From contig JACJWK010000018.1 of the NCBI GenBank assembly GCA_020637195.1, positions 6,697 to 70,696 of the forward strand: a stretch of 64,000 nt of DNA. The letters run 5' to 3'. The position numbers and the translations under genes were made by a program. The notes under the pieces are model-generated. The model did no database searches and was not told where the DNA came from. It saw nothing but the letters and a program-made list of their open reading frames with translations. The DNA comes from Microthrixaceae bacterium (lineage in GTDB: Bacteria > Actinomycetota > Acidimicrobiia > Acidimicrobiales > DATDAH01). Below, piece after piece: positions 48,930-57,350 of this stretch. Positions within the stretch are counted from its first letter, which is position 1. Every line of letters starts with the position of its first letter.

Positions 48930-49604
48930 TTAGAGGCCGGGTCCGGGGGCGACGCCGAAGAGCTCGAGGCACGCGTCGAGGCCCTCGATCTCGATGTCGT
49001 CGCGGCGCGCCGCCGCCCAGTCCTCCCGGGGCAGCACGAAGTCGAGTTGGGTGTCGTAGGTGTCACGCCGCAGCTGCACGTGCGTCCCGTTGGGCCGGTA
49101 CCCGAGCGCGCGGGTCACCGCGAGGGACGCCTCGTTGTCGTGCCAGGCCGAGGTCTCGGCGCGCTCGGCCCCCAGGCCCGCGAACGCGAGGTGCAGCACC
49201 GCGGCCCGCATCTCCTTGCCGATGCCCCGGCCCTGGTGCGCCCGTCCCAGCCACGAACCGGTGCTGACCGTGCGCGAGCGGGCGAAGTCGTCGCCGAGCA
49301 GGTCCTGGGCGCCGACGACGGTGCGGGTGCCGTCCGGCCCGATCTCGCTGACCTGCAGACCGAGGATCCACTTCTCGGCCTGCCAGTCGCCCCGCTGGCG
49401 CCACCACCACTGCAGCGTGTTGCGGCGGCGCACGGGCGGGTCCCAGTCCGTCCACGGGATCGCGAACGGCATCCACGCGGGGTCGTGGACCCCCCGGTCG
49501 CTCAGCTCGACCAGCGCCAGCACGTCGTCGTCGGTGGGCGGCCGCAGCTCCAACCGGGGCGTGCGCACGACCAGGTCGAACAACGGCCAGTAGGGGTGGG
49601 CCAT
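48930..49604 (-). CDS. GNAT-family N-acetyltransferase (RimJ/RimL-like)
   Basis: 224 aa. RimJ/RimL-type Acetyltransf_3 domain: RTPRLELRPPTDDDVLALVELSD at the start and the acetyl-CoA-binding loop RAHQGRGIGKEMRAAVLHLAFAGLGA, then SLAVTRALGYRPNG. It would acetylate a protein N-terminus, an amino sugar or a small molecule. ATG 49604 starts the fold immediately. Divergent from the methyltransferase with 63 bp between. Confidence 0.9.
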   Translation of the reverse strand: MAHPYWPLFDLVVRTPRLELRPPTDDDVLALVELSDRGVHDPAWMPFAIPWTDWDPPVRRRNTLQWWWRQRGDWQAEKWILGLQVSEIGPDGTRTVVGAQDLLGDDFARSRTVSTGSWLGRAHQGRGIGKEMRAAVLHLAFAGLGAERAETSAWHDNEASLAVTRALGYRPNGTHVQLRRDTYDTQLDFVLPREDWAAARRDDIEIEGLDACLELFGVAPGPGL

Positions 49605-49667
49605 CGACCCAGTCTGGTCACCGGGCGACGCGCCGGTCGGGGCATTTCCGGGCCTACGGTGCAGGTC

Positions 49668-50309
49668 ATGCCGAGGCTGATGGCCGCCACCTACGACCGC
49701 TTCACCGCCGGGGTCGAGGCCGCCGGGCTGGCGGACTGGCGCCGCGAGCTGCTGGCCGACCTGCGGGGCGAGGTGGTCGAGCTGGGGGCGGGCACCGGCC
49801 ACAACCTGCGCTGGTACCCGGTGGCCGTGACCCGGCTGGTGCTCACCGAGCCCGACCCCCACATGCGGTCCCGGCTGGAGGCCCGGGTCCGGGAGCAGCG
49901 CCGCCGCCGCGACGCCGGCCCCGACCACGTCGAGGTGCTCGACCGCCACGCCGACGACCTGCGCCTGCCCGACGGTTCGGCCGACGCCGTCGTGGCCACC
50001 CTGGTGCTCTGCTCGGTGCCCGACGTCGACGCGGTGCTCGCCGAGGTCCGCCGGGTGCTGCGCCCGGCCGGACGGTTCGTCTACCTCGAGCACGTCGCGG
50101 CGATCGACACCCCTCGCACCCTGCGCTGGCAGCACCGCATCGAGCCCGTGTGGAAGCGCCTCGCGGGCAACTGCCACCTCACCCGCTCGAGCGAGCGCTC
50201 GATCACCGAGGCCGGCCTCGAGGTGGACCGGGAGCGCCGCCAGGCCATGCCCAGGGCGCCCGCGATCCTGCGCCCCACCGTGCGGGGCGTGGCCCGCCGC
50301 CCCGGCTGA
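49668..50309 (+). CDS. Class I SAM-dependent methyltransferase
   Basis: 213 aa. Motif I VVELGAGTGHNLRWYP, acidic motif II LVLTEPDPHM, motif IV region ADAVVATLVLCSVPDVDAVLAEVRRVLRPAGRFVYLEHV. It belongs to the Methyltransf_11 group with similarity to human METTL7-like small methyltransferases (the WKRLAGNCHLTR segment). Substrate not predictable. ATG 49668 chosen because it lies just before the conserved YDRF start. Confidence 0.9.
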   Translation: MPRLMAATYDRFTAGVEAAGLADWRRELLADLRGEVVELGAGTGHNLRWYPVAVTRLVLTEPDPHMRSRLEARVREQRRRRDAGPDHVEVLDRHADDLRLPDGSADAVVATLVLCSVPDVDAVLAEVRRVLRPAGRFVYLEHVAAIDTPRTLRWQHRIEPVWKRLAGNCHLTRSSERSITEAGLEVDRERRQAMPRAPAILRPTVRGVARRPG

Positions 50310-50342
50310 GCGCCGACGCGGTCGGGGCGGTGGCGGGGAGGC

Positions 50343-50570
50343 TCAGGGCTCGAGGCGGACGGTGGGGGCGCCGTCGACGACGGTGAGCGTCGCCGGGAGC
50401 CCGAGCAACGAGACGGGGTCGCCCACCATCCCGGTGGCGCGCACCGTGACCACCTCACCCTTGGCCTCGCCGGCCACCACGGTCAGGTCGAGGGCGACGG
50501 CGTCGTCCGCCGGCTCGGCACCGACCACCAGCACGTCGTAGGTCCCGTCGGCCAGCAGGGCGTCGTCCAC
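50343..50570 (-). CDS. Small hypothetical protein
   Basis: 75-aa beta-rich protein (DALLADGTYDVLVVGAEPADDAVALDLTVVAGEAKGEVVTVRATG), acidic and without membrane segments. Conserved-looking alternation of hydrophobic residues and the absence of the Arg-rich bias typical of shadow frames support a gene. GTG 50570 is 25 bp from the divergent GTG at 50596. No family recognised. Confidence 0.6.
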   Translation of the reverse strand: MDDALLADGTYDVLVVGAEPADDAVALDLTVVAGEAKGEVVTVRATGMVGDPVSLLGLPATLTVVDGAPTVRLEP

Positions 50571-50595
50571 GGCGCCAGCCTGCCATGCTCGCGGG

Positions 50596-51423
50596 GTGGC
50601 CGACGGCTCCGCTCCCCCTCCCGACGACCTCCGCGACCTCTGCGCCGATCTCGCCGCCGAGCACGCCGCGCTCGACGCGGTGGTGGCCGACCTCGTCGGG
50701 GCGGCGTGGGACACGCCGACCGCCTCGCCCCGCTGGGCGGTACGGGACCAGATCGGCCACCTCGCCTACTTCGACGAGGCCGCCACGGCCGCCATCACCG
50801 ACCCCGAGCGCTTCGCCGCCGACCTGGCCGAGGCCCTCGGCGGCGACGTCACCGCGTTCCTCGAGCGCACCGAGGTCCGCGGGCGCACGCTGCCGCCCGC
50901 CGACCTGCTGGCGTGGTGGCGCGAGCAGCGGGCCGCGCTGCTCGCCGCGGCGGCCCCGCTGGACCCGAAGGCCCGGCTGCCCTGGTACGGGCCGTCCATG
51001 GGGGCCCGCTCGTTCGTCACCGCCCGCCTGATGGAGACGTGGGCGCACGGCCAGGACGTGGTCGACGCCCTCGACGCCGAGCGGCCCCCCACCGACCGCC
51101 TGCGCCACGTCGCCGACCTCGGGGTGCGAACCCGGGGCTTCAGCTACGTCGTGCGCGGCCAGGAGCCACCGACGGGCGACGTGCGGGTCGAGTTGGCCGC
51201 GCCGAGCGGCACCACCTGGACCTGGGGCGACGCCGGCGCGGCCGATCGCGTGTCCGGGCCCGCCGAGGACTTCTGTCTCGTGGTCACCCAGCGTCGCCAT
51301 GTCGCCGACACCGAGCTCGTCGCCGAGGGCGCGCTCGCCACCGGGTGGTTGGCGATCGCGCAGTGCTTCGCCGGTGGGCCCAGCGTCGGTCCGGCGCCGC
51401 GATCGGAGCGGCGGCGCACGTGA
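50596..51423 (+). CDS. TIGR03084-family / DinB-like metal-binding protein
   Basis: 275-aa DinB-superfamily four-helix protein of the mycothiol-dependent maleylpyruvate isomerase-like group. GHLAYFDEAATAAI and METWAHGQDVVDAL carry the usual His/Glu/His metal site, and C-terminal FSYVVRGQEPP and GTTWTWGDAGAADRVSGPAEDFCLVVTQRRHVADTEL match the TIGR03084 pattern. It may catalyse a thiol-dependent isomerisation or transfer. The GTG at 50596 starts the frame; the stop overlaps the downstream crotonase start in GTGA. Confidence 0.88.
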   Translation: MADGSAPPPDDLRDLCADLAAEHAALDAVVADLVGAAWDTPTASPRWAVRDQIGHLAYFDEAATAAITDPERFAADLAEALGGDVTAFLERTEVRGRTLPPADLLAWWREQRAALLAAAAPLDPKARLPWYGPSMGARSFVTARLMETWAHGQDVVDALDAERPPTDRLRHVADLGVRTRGFSYVVRGQEPPTGDVRVELAAPSGTTWTWGDAGAADRVSGPAEDFCLVVTQRRHVADTELVAEGALATGWLAIAQCFAGGPSVGPAPRSERRRT

Positions 51424-52181
51424 CCGTCCGCACCGAGGTCGACGGGCCGGTCGCCGTCGTCACGATCGACCGCCCCGAGGTGCGCAACGCGGTCGACGGC
51501 CCCACCGCCGCGGCCCTGGCCGACGCCTTCCGGGGCTTCGACGCCGACGACGACCTCGCCGTCGCCGTGCTGACCGGCGCCGGCGGCACGTTCTGCGCCG
51601 GCGCCGACCTCACCGCCATCGCCGAGGGCCGGGGCAACCGGGTCGCGCCCGACGGCGACGGGCCCATGGGCCCCACCCGCCTGCGCCTGTCCAAGCCCGT
51701 GATCGCCGCGGTCGAGGGCCACGCGGTGGCCGGTGGGCTCGAGCTGGCCTGCTGGTGCGACCTGCGGGTCGCCGCCGACGACGCCGTGTTCGGCGTCTAC
51801 TGCCGGCGCTGGGGCGTCCCCCTCGTCGACGGCGGCACCGTCCGGCTCCCCCGGCTCGTCGGCCAGAGCCACGCGCTGGACCTCATCCTCACCGGCCGGG
51901 GCGTGTCGGGCGACGAGGCGCGGCGCATGGGCCTGGCCAACCGCCTCACCGGACCCGGCGGCGCGCTCGACGCCGCGGTCGAGTTGGCGCACCAGCTGGC
52001 CGCCTTCCCGCAGCGCTGCCTGCGCTCGGACCGTGAGAGCAGCGAGCGCCAGTGGGGGCTCCCGCTCGACGAGGCGCTCGCGGTCGAGACCACGCTGGGA
52101 CTCGAGGTCATCCGCTCGGGCGAGACCGCCGAGGGGGCCGGCCGCTTCGCCGGCGGCGAGGGCCGCCACGGCGCCTTCTGA
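51420..52181 (+). CDS. Enoyl-CoA hydratase/isomerase family protein (crotonase)
   Basis: 253 aa. VVTIDRPEVRNAVDG, oxyanion-hole segments GTFCAGADLTAIAEG and EGHAVAGGLELACWCDLRVAADDAVFGV. The usual first catalytic Glu position falls in CRRWGVPLVDGGTVRLPRLVG, where Glu is absent, so it may not be a classical hydratase. GTG 51420 overlaps the stop of the DinB-like gene (GTGA), and the two were probably selected as a unit. Acts on acyl-CoA; reaction uncertain. Confidence 0.9.
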   Translation: MTVRTEVDGPVAVVTIDRPEVRNAVDGPTAAALADAFRGFDADDDLAVAVLTGAGGTFCAGADLTAIAEGRGNRVAPDGDGPMGPTRLRLSKPVIAAVEGHAVAGGLELACWCDLRVAADDAVFGVYCRRWGVPLVDGGTVRLPRLVGQSHALDLILTGRGVSGDEARRMGLANRLTGPGGALDAAVELAHQLAAFPQRCLRSDRESSERQWGLPLDEALAVETTLGLEVIRSGETAEGAGRFAGGEGRHGAF

Positions 52182-52203
52182 CCCGACCCCCCACACCCCT
52201 CTC

Positions 52204-52254
52204 GTTCTGTGTACAGGAACCGCGCGCTGGCGGCGCGGACTCTGTACACAGAAC
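52204..52254 (+). terminator. Long two-part hairpin after the crotonase gene
   Basis: GTTCTGTGTACAG and CTGTACACAGAAC are perfect 13-bp arms; inside them CCGCGC/GCGCGG makes a second stem. It starts 22 nt after the crotonase stop and is AT-richer than its surroundings. It may be a terminator, or one copy of a dispersed intergenic repeat. Confidence 0.55.
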
Positions 52255-52275
52255 CGGGGGGGGTGGCGGGGTGGC

Positions 52276-52338
52276 GGGGTGGGGGCGTCGGGCGCGGTGG
52301 GGCGGGCGCGCTGGGCGCGGTGGGGTGGGGGCGTCGGG
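52276..52338 (+). repeat. G-rich 17-bp direct repeats upstream of the NfuA-like gene
   Basis: GGGGTGGGGGCGTCGGG occurs at 52276-52292 and 52322-52338, with related GGGCGCGGTGGGG blocks between. The whole strand from 52255 is G-rich with many G3-G5 runs, so it could fold as a quadruplex or be an unstable simple repeat. It ends 24 bp before the nfuA-like start. Confidence 0.6.
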
Positions 52339-52361
52339 GAGTGCGCTCGTATCCTGGCGCG

Positions 52362-53006
52362 ATGGCCACGACCGACCTGACCCCCGACGCCACCACCACC
52401 GGTCCCGTGCTGGCCGTCAGCGAGAAGGCCCAGCGGAGGGTGCTCGACCTGCTCGCCGCCGAGGCCGACCCCGACGGGCTGGCCCTGTGGGTCGAGGTCA
52501 TGGGCGTCGACCGCGGCGAGTACGTCTACGACCTGTACTTCCAGGCCGTCGGCGAGGCCGGCGCCGGCGACCGGCACTTCACCGTGGGCGAGCTCGCGGT
52601 CGTGGTCCCGTCGGACAGCGTCGACGCGCTGTCGGGCGCCACCCTCGACGTCAACCGCGACCTGCTCAACCCCGGCCTCATGATGGACAACCCCAACACG
52701 CCGCCGGCGCCCGAGGCGCCCGCGGCCCTCGACCTGCACGGCACCCCCGCCGAGCGCATCGTGCAGGTGCTCGAGGGCCAGATCAACCCGAGCATCGCCA
52801 GCCACGGCGGCCGGGCCGACCTGGTCCGCTTCGACGAGGCGACCGGCACGGTCGAGCTCCGCCTCAGCGGTGGCTGCCAGGGCTGCGCGCAGTCGACCGC
52901 CACGCTGCGCAACGGCATCGAGGGGGCCCTGCGGGCCGCCATCCCCGAGATCACCGAGGTGGTCGACGTCACCGACCACGCCGGCGGCGCCAACCCCTAC
53001 TACTGA
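52362..53006 (+). CDS. nfuA: NfuA/NifU-like iron-sulfur cluster carrier
   Basis: 214 aa. An N-terminal A-type-like domain (~15-110, VSEKAQRRVLDLLAAEADPDGLALWVEV) lacks the IscA cysteines, as in NfuA. The C-terminal NifU domain (~128-205) has the cluster motif LSGGCQGCAQS. It would carry [4Fe-4S] clusters to apoproteins in the cytoplasm; the class I fumarase in this window would be a typical client. ATG 52362 starts at the first Met. The domain order supports NfuA rather than NifU. Confidence 0.9.
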   Translation: MATTDLTPDATTTGPVLAVSEKAQRRVLDLLAAEADPDGLALWVEVMGVDRGEYVYDLYFQAVGEAGAGDRHFTVGELAVVVPSDSVDALSGATLDVNRDLLNPGLMMDNPNTPPAPEAPAALDLHGTPAERIVQVLEGQINPSIASHGGRADLVRFDEATGTVELRLSGGCQGCAQSTATLRNGIEGALRAAIPEITEVVDVTDHAGGANPYY

Positions 53007-53021
53007 GCCGGCCCGGGCGCG

Positions 53022-53053
53022 ACGGCGCCCGCAGCCGGGGCTGCGGGCGCCGT
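53022..53053. terminator. Hairpin between convergent nfuA and thiolase genes
   Basis: ACGGCGCCCGCAGCC and GGCTGCGGGCGCCGT are perfect complements separated by two bases (effectively a 14-bp stem with a 4-base loop). It lies midway between the two convergent stops and is suited to ending both transcripts. Confidence 0.75.
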
Positions 53054-53085
53054 GACCGACCGGGTCGAGCGGGGAGCCGGGGCGG

Positions 53086-54294
53086 CTACAGGCGCTCGAT
53101 GATCATGGCCATGCCCTGGCCGCCGCCGACGCACATCGTCTCGAGACCGAACGTCTTGTCGGCGTCCTCGAGGCCGTTGATCAGCGTGGCGGTGATGCGG
53201 GCGCCGGTCATGCCGAAGGGGTGACCGAGGGCGATGGCGCCGCCGTTCACGTTGAGCTTGTCGAGGTCGATGCCGAGCTCGTCGGCCGACGGCAGCACCT
53301 GGGCGGCGAAGGCCTCGTTGATCTCGACGAGGTCGATGTCGTCGATGGTCATGCCGGCGCGGGCGAGCGCCTGCTTCGACGCCTCGATGGGGCCGAGGCC
53401 CATGATCTCGGGGTTCAGGCCCGAGACGCCCGTGCTCACGATGCGGGCCAGGGGCGTGACGCCGAGCTCGGCGGCCTTGGTGTCGCTCATGATGACGAGG
53501 GCGGCGGCGCCGTCGTTGAGCGGGCAGGCGTTGCCCGCGGTCACCTCGCCGTCGGGGCGGAACACCGGCTTCAGCTCGGAGAGCTTCTCCTTGGTGGTGC
53601 CGGGGCGGGGGCCGTCGTCCTTCGACACGACGGTGCCGTCGGGCAGGGTGATCGGGGTGATCTCCCGCTCGAAGAAGCCCCGCTCCTGGGCGGCCACGGC
53701 CCGCTGCTGGGAGTTGGCGGCGAACTCGTCCATGCGGTCGCGGGCCACGCCCTTGAGCTGGCGCACGTTCTCGGCGGTCTGACCCATGGCGATGTAGACG
53801 TCGGGGAGGCCGGCGGGGGGCTCCCACGACGACGAGCCCTCGCCCGAGCGCTCGGCGGTGCGGGCCATGGCGTCGTTGAACAGGCCGTTGGTGCTGCCGG
53901 GGGCGCCGTCGGACATGCCCACCAGGAAGCGGCTGACCGTCTCGACGCCGGCGGAGATGAACACGTCGCCCTCACCGGCCTTGATGGCGTGCATGGCCAT
54001 GCGGCTGGTCTGCAGCGACGACGAGCAGTACCGGTTGACGGTGGTGCCGGGCACGTCGGGCATGCCGGCGAGGATGGCCACCACGCGGCCGATGTTGTAC
54101 CCGGACTCGCCCGCGGGCTGGCCGCAGCCCATGAGCAGGTCCTCGACGTCGTTGCGGTCGAGCTGGGGCACCTGGGCGAGCGCCGCCTCCACCACCTGGG
54201 CGGCCAGGTCGTCGGGCCGCATCTCGACGAGCGACCCCTTGTTGGCGCGGCCGATGGGGCTGCGAGTGGCGGCAACGATCACTGCTTCGGGCAT
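53086..54294 (-). CDS. Acetyl-CoA acetyltransferase (thiolase)
   Basis: 402-aa thiolase of fatty-acid or ketone-body metabolism. The nucleophilic Cys is in NRYCSSSLQT, the His in GGAIALGHPFGMTGAR and the second Cys in ETMCVGGGQGMA. NEAFAAQ is the usual substrate-site motif. It exchanges acyl groups between 3-ketoacyl-CoA and CoA. ATG 54294 is supported by GGAGGATCC. Length 390-405 is normal. Probably works with the crotonases and acyl-CoA genes nearby. Confidence 0.95.
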   Translation of the reverse strand: MPEAVIVAATRSPIGRANKGSLVEMRPDDLAAQVVEAALAQVPQLDRNDVEDLLMGCGQPAGESGYNIGRVVAILAGMPDVPGTTVNRYCSSSLQTSRMAMHAIKAGEGDVFISAGVETVSRFLVGMSDGAPGSTNGLFNDAMARTAERSGEGSSSWEPPAGLPDVYIAMGQTAENVRQLKGVARDRMDEFAANSQQRAVAAQERGFFEREITPITLPDGTVVSKDDGPRPGTTKEKLSELKPVFRPDGEVTAGNACPLNDGAAALVIMSDTKAAELGVTPLARIVSTGVSGLNPEIMGLGPIEASKQALARAGMTIDDIDLVEINEAFAAQVLPSADELGIDLDKLNVNGGAIALGHPFGMTGARITATLINGLEDADKTFGLETMCVGGGQGMAMIIERL

Positions 54295-54396
54295 TCCGGA
54301 TCCTCCGGGCGTCGGCGACAGGCCTTCGACGCTACCGGCGCCGCCCGCTCCCCCACCAATGCCCACGGAGGCCGCGTACCGGGGGCCGACGGCCGG

Positions 54397-55911
54397 TCAC
54401 GGCCGCACGGGGGCCCAGCACTCCGTCGGCCCGTCGCGGCCCCGGAGGGCGAGCTCGCCGCAGGGCTCCCAGCGGCGACGCTCGGCCGCGGAGGCCGCGG
54501 CGACCGCGGCGCCGCCGGCCAGGACGCGGGCGGGGCGCCGCTTCGCCTCGTCGGTGAGCCGGGCGGCCTCGTTGACCGGGTCGCCGAGCACCGTGTACTC
54601 GTAGCGCTCCTCGGCCCCGACGTTGCCGGCCACGACCCGCCCCGACGACACCCCGATGCCGACGTCGAGCCGGGGCCACTCGCCGGCGAGGGCGGCGACC
54701 TCGGCCCGCAGCTCGCGGGCGGCGGCCAGTGCCCGGTCGGCGTGGTCGGGCTGCTCGCCGGGGGCGCCGAACACGCACAGGGCCCCGTCGCCCTCGAACT
54801 TGTTGACCCAGCCGCCGTGCCCGGTCACGACCCGGACGGTGACGTCGAACAGCGAGTTCAGCATGGCCAGCAGCTCGACCGGCGGCAGCTCGACGGCGAG
54901 CCGGGTGCTGGCGATCACGTCCACGAACAGCGCGCTGGCCTGTTTGATCTGCGCCGAGCGCCCGGCCTGCTGCGAGAGCGCGTACCGTGCCACCTCCACG
55001 CCGACGTGGCGGCCGAACAGGTCCTCGAGCCGCCGGCGCTCGCGCAGGCCCTCGACCATGTGGTTGAACTCGGCCTGGAGCTCGCCGATCTCGCCGCCGT
55101 CGTTGACGTCCACGGTGACGTCGAGGTCACCGTCGCCCACCTCGTCGAGGGCCTCGCGCAGGTCGGTGAGCGGTTCGGCCACGGAGCCCGCGGTCGCCAG
55201 CATGAGCAGGCCGCCGGCGATCAGCACGACGAGGCAGAGGAAGGTGACCGATACCCGGAAGTTGCCCGAGACGTCGCGGGGGCCCACGAGCACGAGCAGG
55301 ATGCCGCAGACCGGCAGCGCCGAGCCGAGGGCCCAGCCGAGCAGCAGGCGGACGGTGAGCGACAGCCGCCGGGCCCGGCCCGGTGGCACGCCGGTCAGCG
55401 CCCGGGCGGTGAGGGGCCGCAGGTCCCGCTCGATCAGGAAGTAGCCGAGCGCGCAGGTGATGAGCCCGCCCACCAGCACGGCCAGGACCACTCGACCGAT
55501 GGCCTCCTCGGCGAGCCGAGACCGGCCATGAGCGCCCTGAACGGGCGGCGGCAGGACCCAGTGGAGGTACCGACCGGGTGACCATGTTCCAGGGCAGCCG
55601 CAGCACCGCTCCCGGTCCTCGACGGTGGCCGGCGGGTCCTCGGTGAGCCACGCCTCGACCGGCCGCAGGAGACGGCGGGAGTTCAGCTGCCAGTCGATCG
55701 CGCTCAACACGACGAGCCCGATGATCATGGCGGCGACCGCGGGTGGCCCCACGTCGATCGAGGCCGACGGCGGGTTGAGGCGGACCAGGTAGAGGTACTC
55801 GAACGCCCCGCCGGCGAGGGTGGCCAGGCCGAAGCGGAGGTTGGCGCGGGTCGTGAGGCGTCGGCCCCGGCCCTCGACCTGTTCGCGGCGCCGCCGCGGG
55901 ACCAGGCGCAC
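54397..55911 (-). CDS. Membrane adenylate/guanylate cyclase, class III, with HAMP domain
   Basis: 504 aa. About four to six hydrophobic helices (~25-240), HAMP (~250-300: LTDLREALDEVGDGDLDVTV) and a class III catalytic domain (~325-490). Metal-binding FVDVIAS, KFEGDG, and GDPVNEAARL with Asn and Arg are all present, so it should be active. GTG 55911 begins 2 nt after the aminotransferase stop. Around 55500-55620 the frame reads Cys/Pro-rich sequence, whereas the adjacent frame gives VLRLPWNMVTRSV, which suits the family better; local indels or sequence errors are possible. Cytoplasmic cAMP could feed the CNB-like protein at 21175. Confidence 0.87.
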   Translation of the reverse strand: MRLVPRRRREQVEGRGRRLTTRANLRFGLATLAGGAFEYLYLVRLNPPSASIDVGPPAVAAMIIGLVVLSAIDWQLNSRRLLRPVEAWLTEDPPATVEDRERCCGCPGTWSPGRYLHWVLPPPVQGAHGRSRLAEEAIGRVVLAVLVGGLITCALGYFLIERDLRPLTARALTGVPPGRARRLSLTVRLLLGWALGSALPVCGILLVLVGPRDVSGNFRVSVTFLCLVVLIAGGLLMLATAGSVAEPLTDLREALDEVGDGDLDVTVDVNDGGEIGELQAEFNHMVEGLRERRRLEDLFGRHVGVEVARYALSQQAGRSAQIKQASALFVDVIASTRLAVELPPVELLAMLNSLFDVTVRVVTGHGGWVNKFEGDGALCVFGAPGEQPDHADRALAAARELRAEVAALAGEWPRLDVGIGVSSGRVVAGNVGAEERYEYTVLGDPVNEAARLTDEAKRRPARVLAGGAAVAAASAAERRRWEPCGELALRGRDGPTECWAPVRP

Positions 55912-55913
55912 CG

Positions 55914-57269
55914 CTACCCGGGAGCGGCCAACTCGGCCACGGCCTCGGCGAACACCTCGGAGTGCCGGTCGACGTCGGCCTCGGTGGTCGTGGGGGCCAT
56001 GAGCGCCATGTTGTGGAACGGGGTCAGCAGGATCCCGCGGTTCAGCGCGTAGAGGTGCATGAACGAGTCGAGGTCGTGGTCGACCGCGGCCGCGGCCTCG
56101 GCCCCGTCGCGGGGAGGCGGGCAGAACCAGTACTCGGCCCGGCAGCCCAGCTGCTGGACGTGCCACGAGAGCCCGTGCTCGGCGATCGCCGCGGCCACCC
56201 CCTCGGCCCAGCGGGCCGCCAACGGGATCGTTCGGGCGTAGTCCTCGTCGAGCAGCGTGTGGGAGAGCGTGGCCCGAACGGCGGCGGTCGCCAGCGCGCT
56301 GGCGGTGAGGGTGCCGCCGATGCCGCTGACGTCGGTCTCGGGCTCGGCCACGAACGCGGCGAGCCGATCGGCCAGGTCGCGGGTCATGCCGTAGGCCGCC
56401 GCCGGCACGCCGCCGCCGATGGGCTTGCCGATGGTGAGCAGGTCGGGCTCGAGGCCGTGGGCCGCCGTGTAGCCCCCGGGCCCGGCGCAGATGGTGTGGG
56501 TCTCGTCGATCACGAGCAGCGTGCCGGCCGCGCGGGTGAGGGCCCGCAGCGCCTCGTGGAAGCCCGGCTCCGGCAGGACGATGCCGATGTTGGTGAGGGC
56601 CGGCTCGGCCAGGACGCAGGCGACGTCGCCGGCCGCGAGCGCGGCCTCGAGGGCGGCGACGTCGTTGAACGGCACGACGACCGTCGTCGTCGCGGGATCG
56701 ACGGCCGGCCCGGTGCTGCCCGGCCGGGCCACCACCCGGCCCTCCCCGTCGAGGACCGCGAACGTCTCGTCGACGGTGCCGTGGTAGCACCAGTCGAAGA
56801 CGGCGACCTTCGGGCGCCCGGTGAGGTGGCGGGCGAGGCGCAGGGCGAAGCGGTTGGCGTCGGTGGCGGTCATGGCCAGTTGCCAGACGGGCAGCCCGAA
56901 GCGCCGGGCCAGCTCGCCGGCCACCCAGATCGCGTCCTCGGTGGGCAGCATCGTGGTGAGGCCCCGCGACGCCTGGGCGGCGAGGGCCTCGGTGACGAAG
57001 GGCCGGGCGTGGCCGGTCATGGCCCCGGTGTCGCCCAGGCACAGGTCGACGTAGGTGTGACCGTCGACGTCGGTGAAGCGCGATCCCTCGGCCTCGGCGA
57101 CGAACACGGGGAACGCCCCCGACCAGCGCGCCATCCAGTTCATGGGCACCCCGCCGAGGAGGTGGTCGCCCGCCTGGCCGGCCAGCGCGGCCGAGCGGGG
57201 GTGGGCGTCGCGGAAGGACGCCTCCTCCCGTGCCCGCAGATCCGCCAGCCGCCCCCGGTCGATCGTCAT
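55914..57269 (-). CDS. Class III aminotransferase (glutamate-1-semialdehyde aminomutase-like)
   Basis: 451-aa PLP-dependent fold type I enzyme. LGDTGAMTGHARP, VIDETHTICAGPGG (PLP Asp) and the Schiff-base lysine in TIGKPIGGGVPAAAYG are visible. The Pyr-binding segment FDWCYHGTVDETF resembles beta-amino-acid or aspartate aminotransferase-family members rather than true HemL. Amino donor unknown. ATG 57269 selected; upstream frame is shadow sequence. It is followed after 2 nt by the cyclase gene and is divergent from the crotonase at 57351. Confidence 0.9.
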   Translation of the reverse strand: MTIDRGRLADLRAREEASFRDAHPRSAALAGQAGDHLLGGVPMNWMARWSGAFPVFVAEAEGSRFTDVDGHTYVDLCLGDTGAMTGHARPFVTEALAAQASRGLTTMLPTEDAIWVAGELARRFGLPVWQLAMTATDANRFALRLARHLTGRPKVAVFDWCYHGTVDETFAVLDGEGRVVARPGSTGPAVDPATTTVVVPFNDVAALEAALAAGDVACVLAEPALTNIGIVLPEPGFHEALRALTRAAGTLLVIDETHTICAGPGGYTAAHGLEPDLLTIGKPIGGGVPAAAYGMTRDLADRLAAFVAEPETDVSGIGGTLTASALATAAVRATLSHTLLDEDYARTIPLAARWAEGVAAAIAEHGLSWHVQQLGCRAEYWFCPPPRDGAEAAAAVDHDLDSFMHLYALNRGILLTPFHNMALMAPTTTEADVDRHSEVFAEAVAELAAPG

Positions 57270-57350
57270 GGCGCCACGGTACGCCGCGAGCCGCAGCGGG
57301 TCGGCCGGCGCCGGCCGCGGGCCCGGCCGCCCGGGCGTAGCGTCGGCGCC

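Noticed and set aside
44143..48933. A 1596-codon open frame on the + strand
   Set aside because: It runs antisense to six well-supported genes and its product is Arg/Ala/Gly/His-rich without any motif. Long antisense frames are expected at this GC content.
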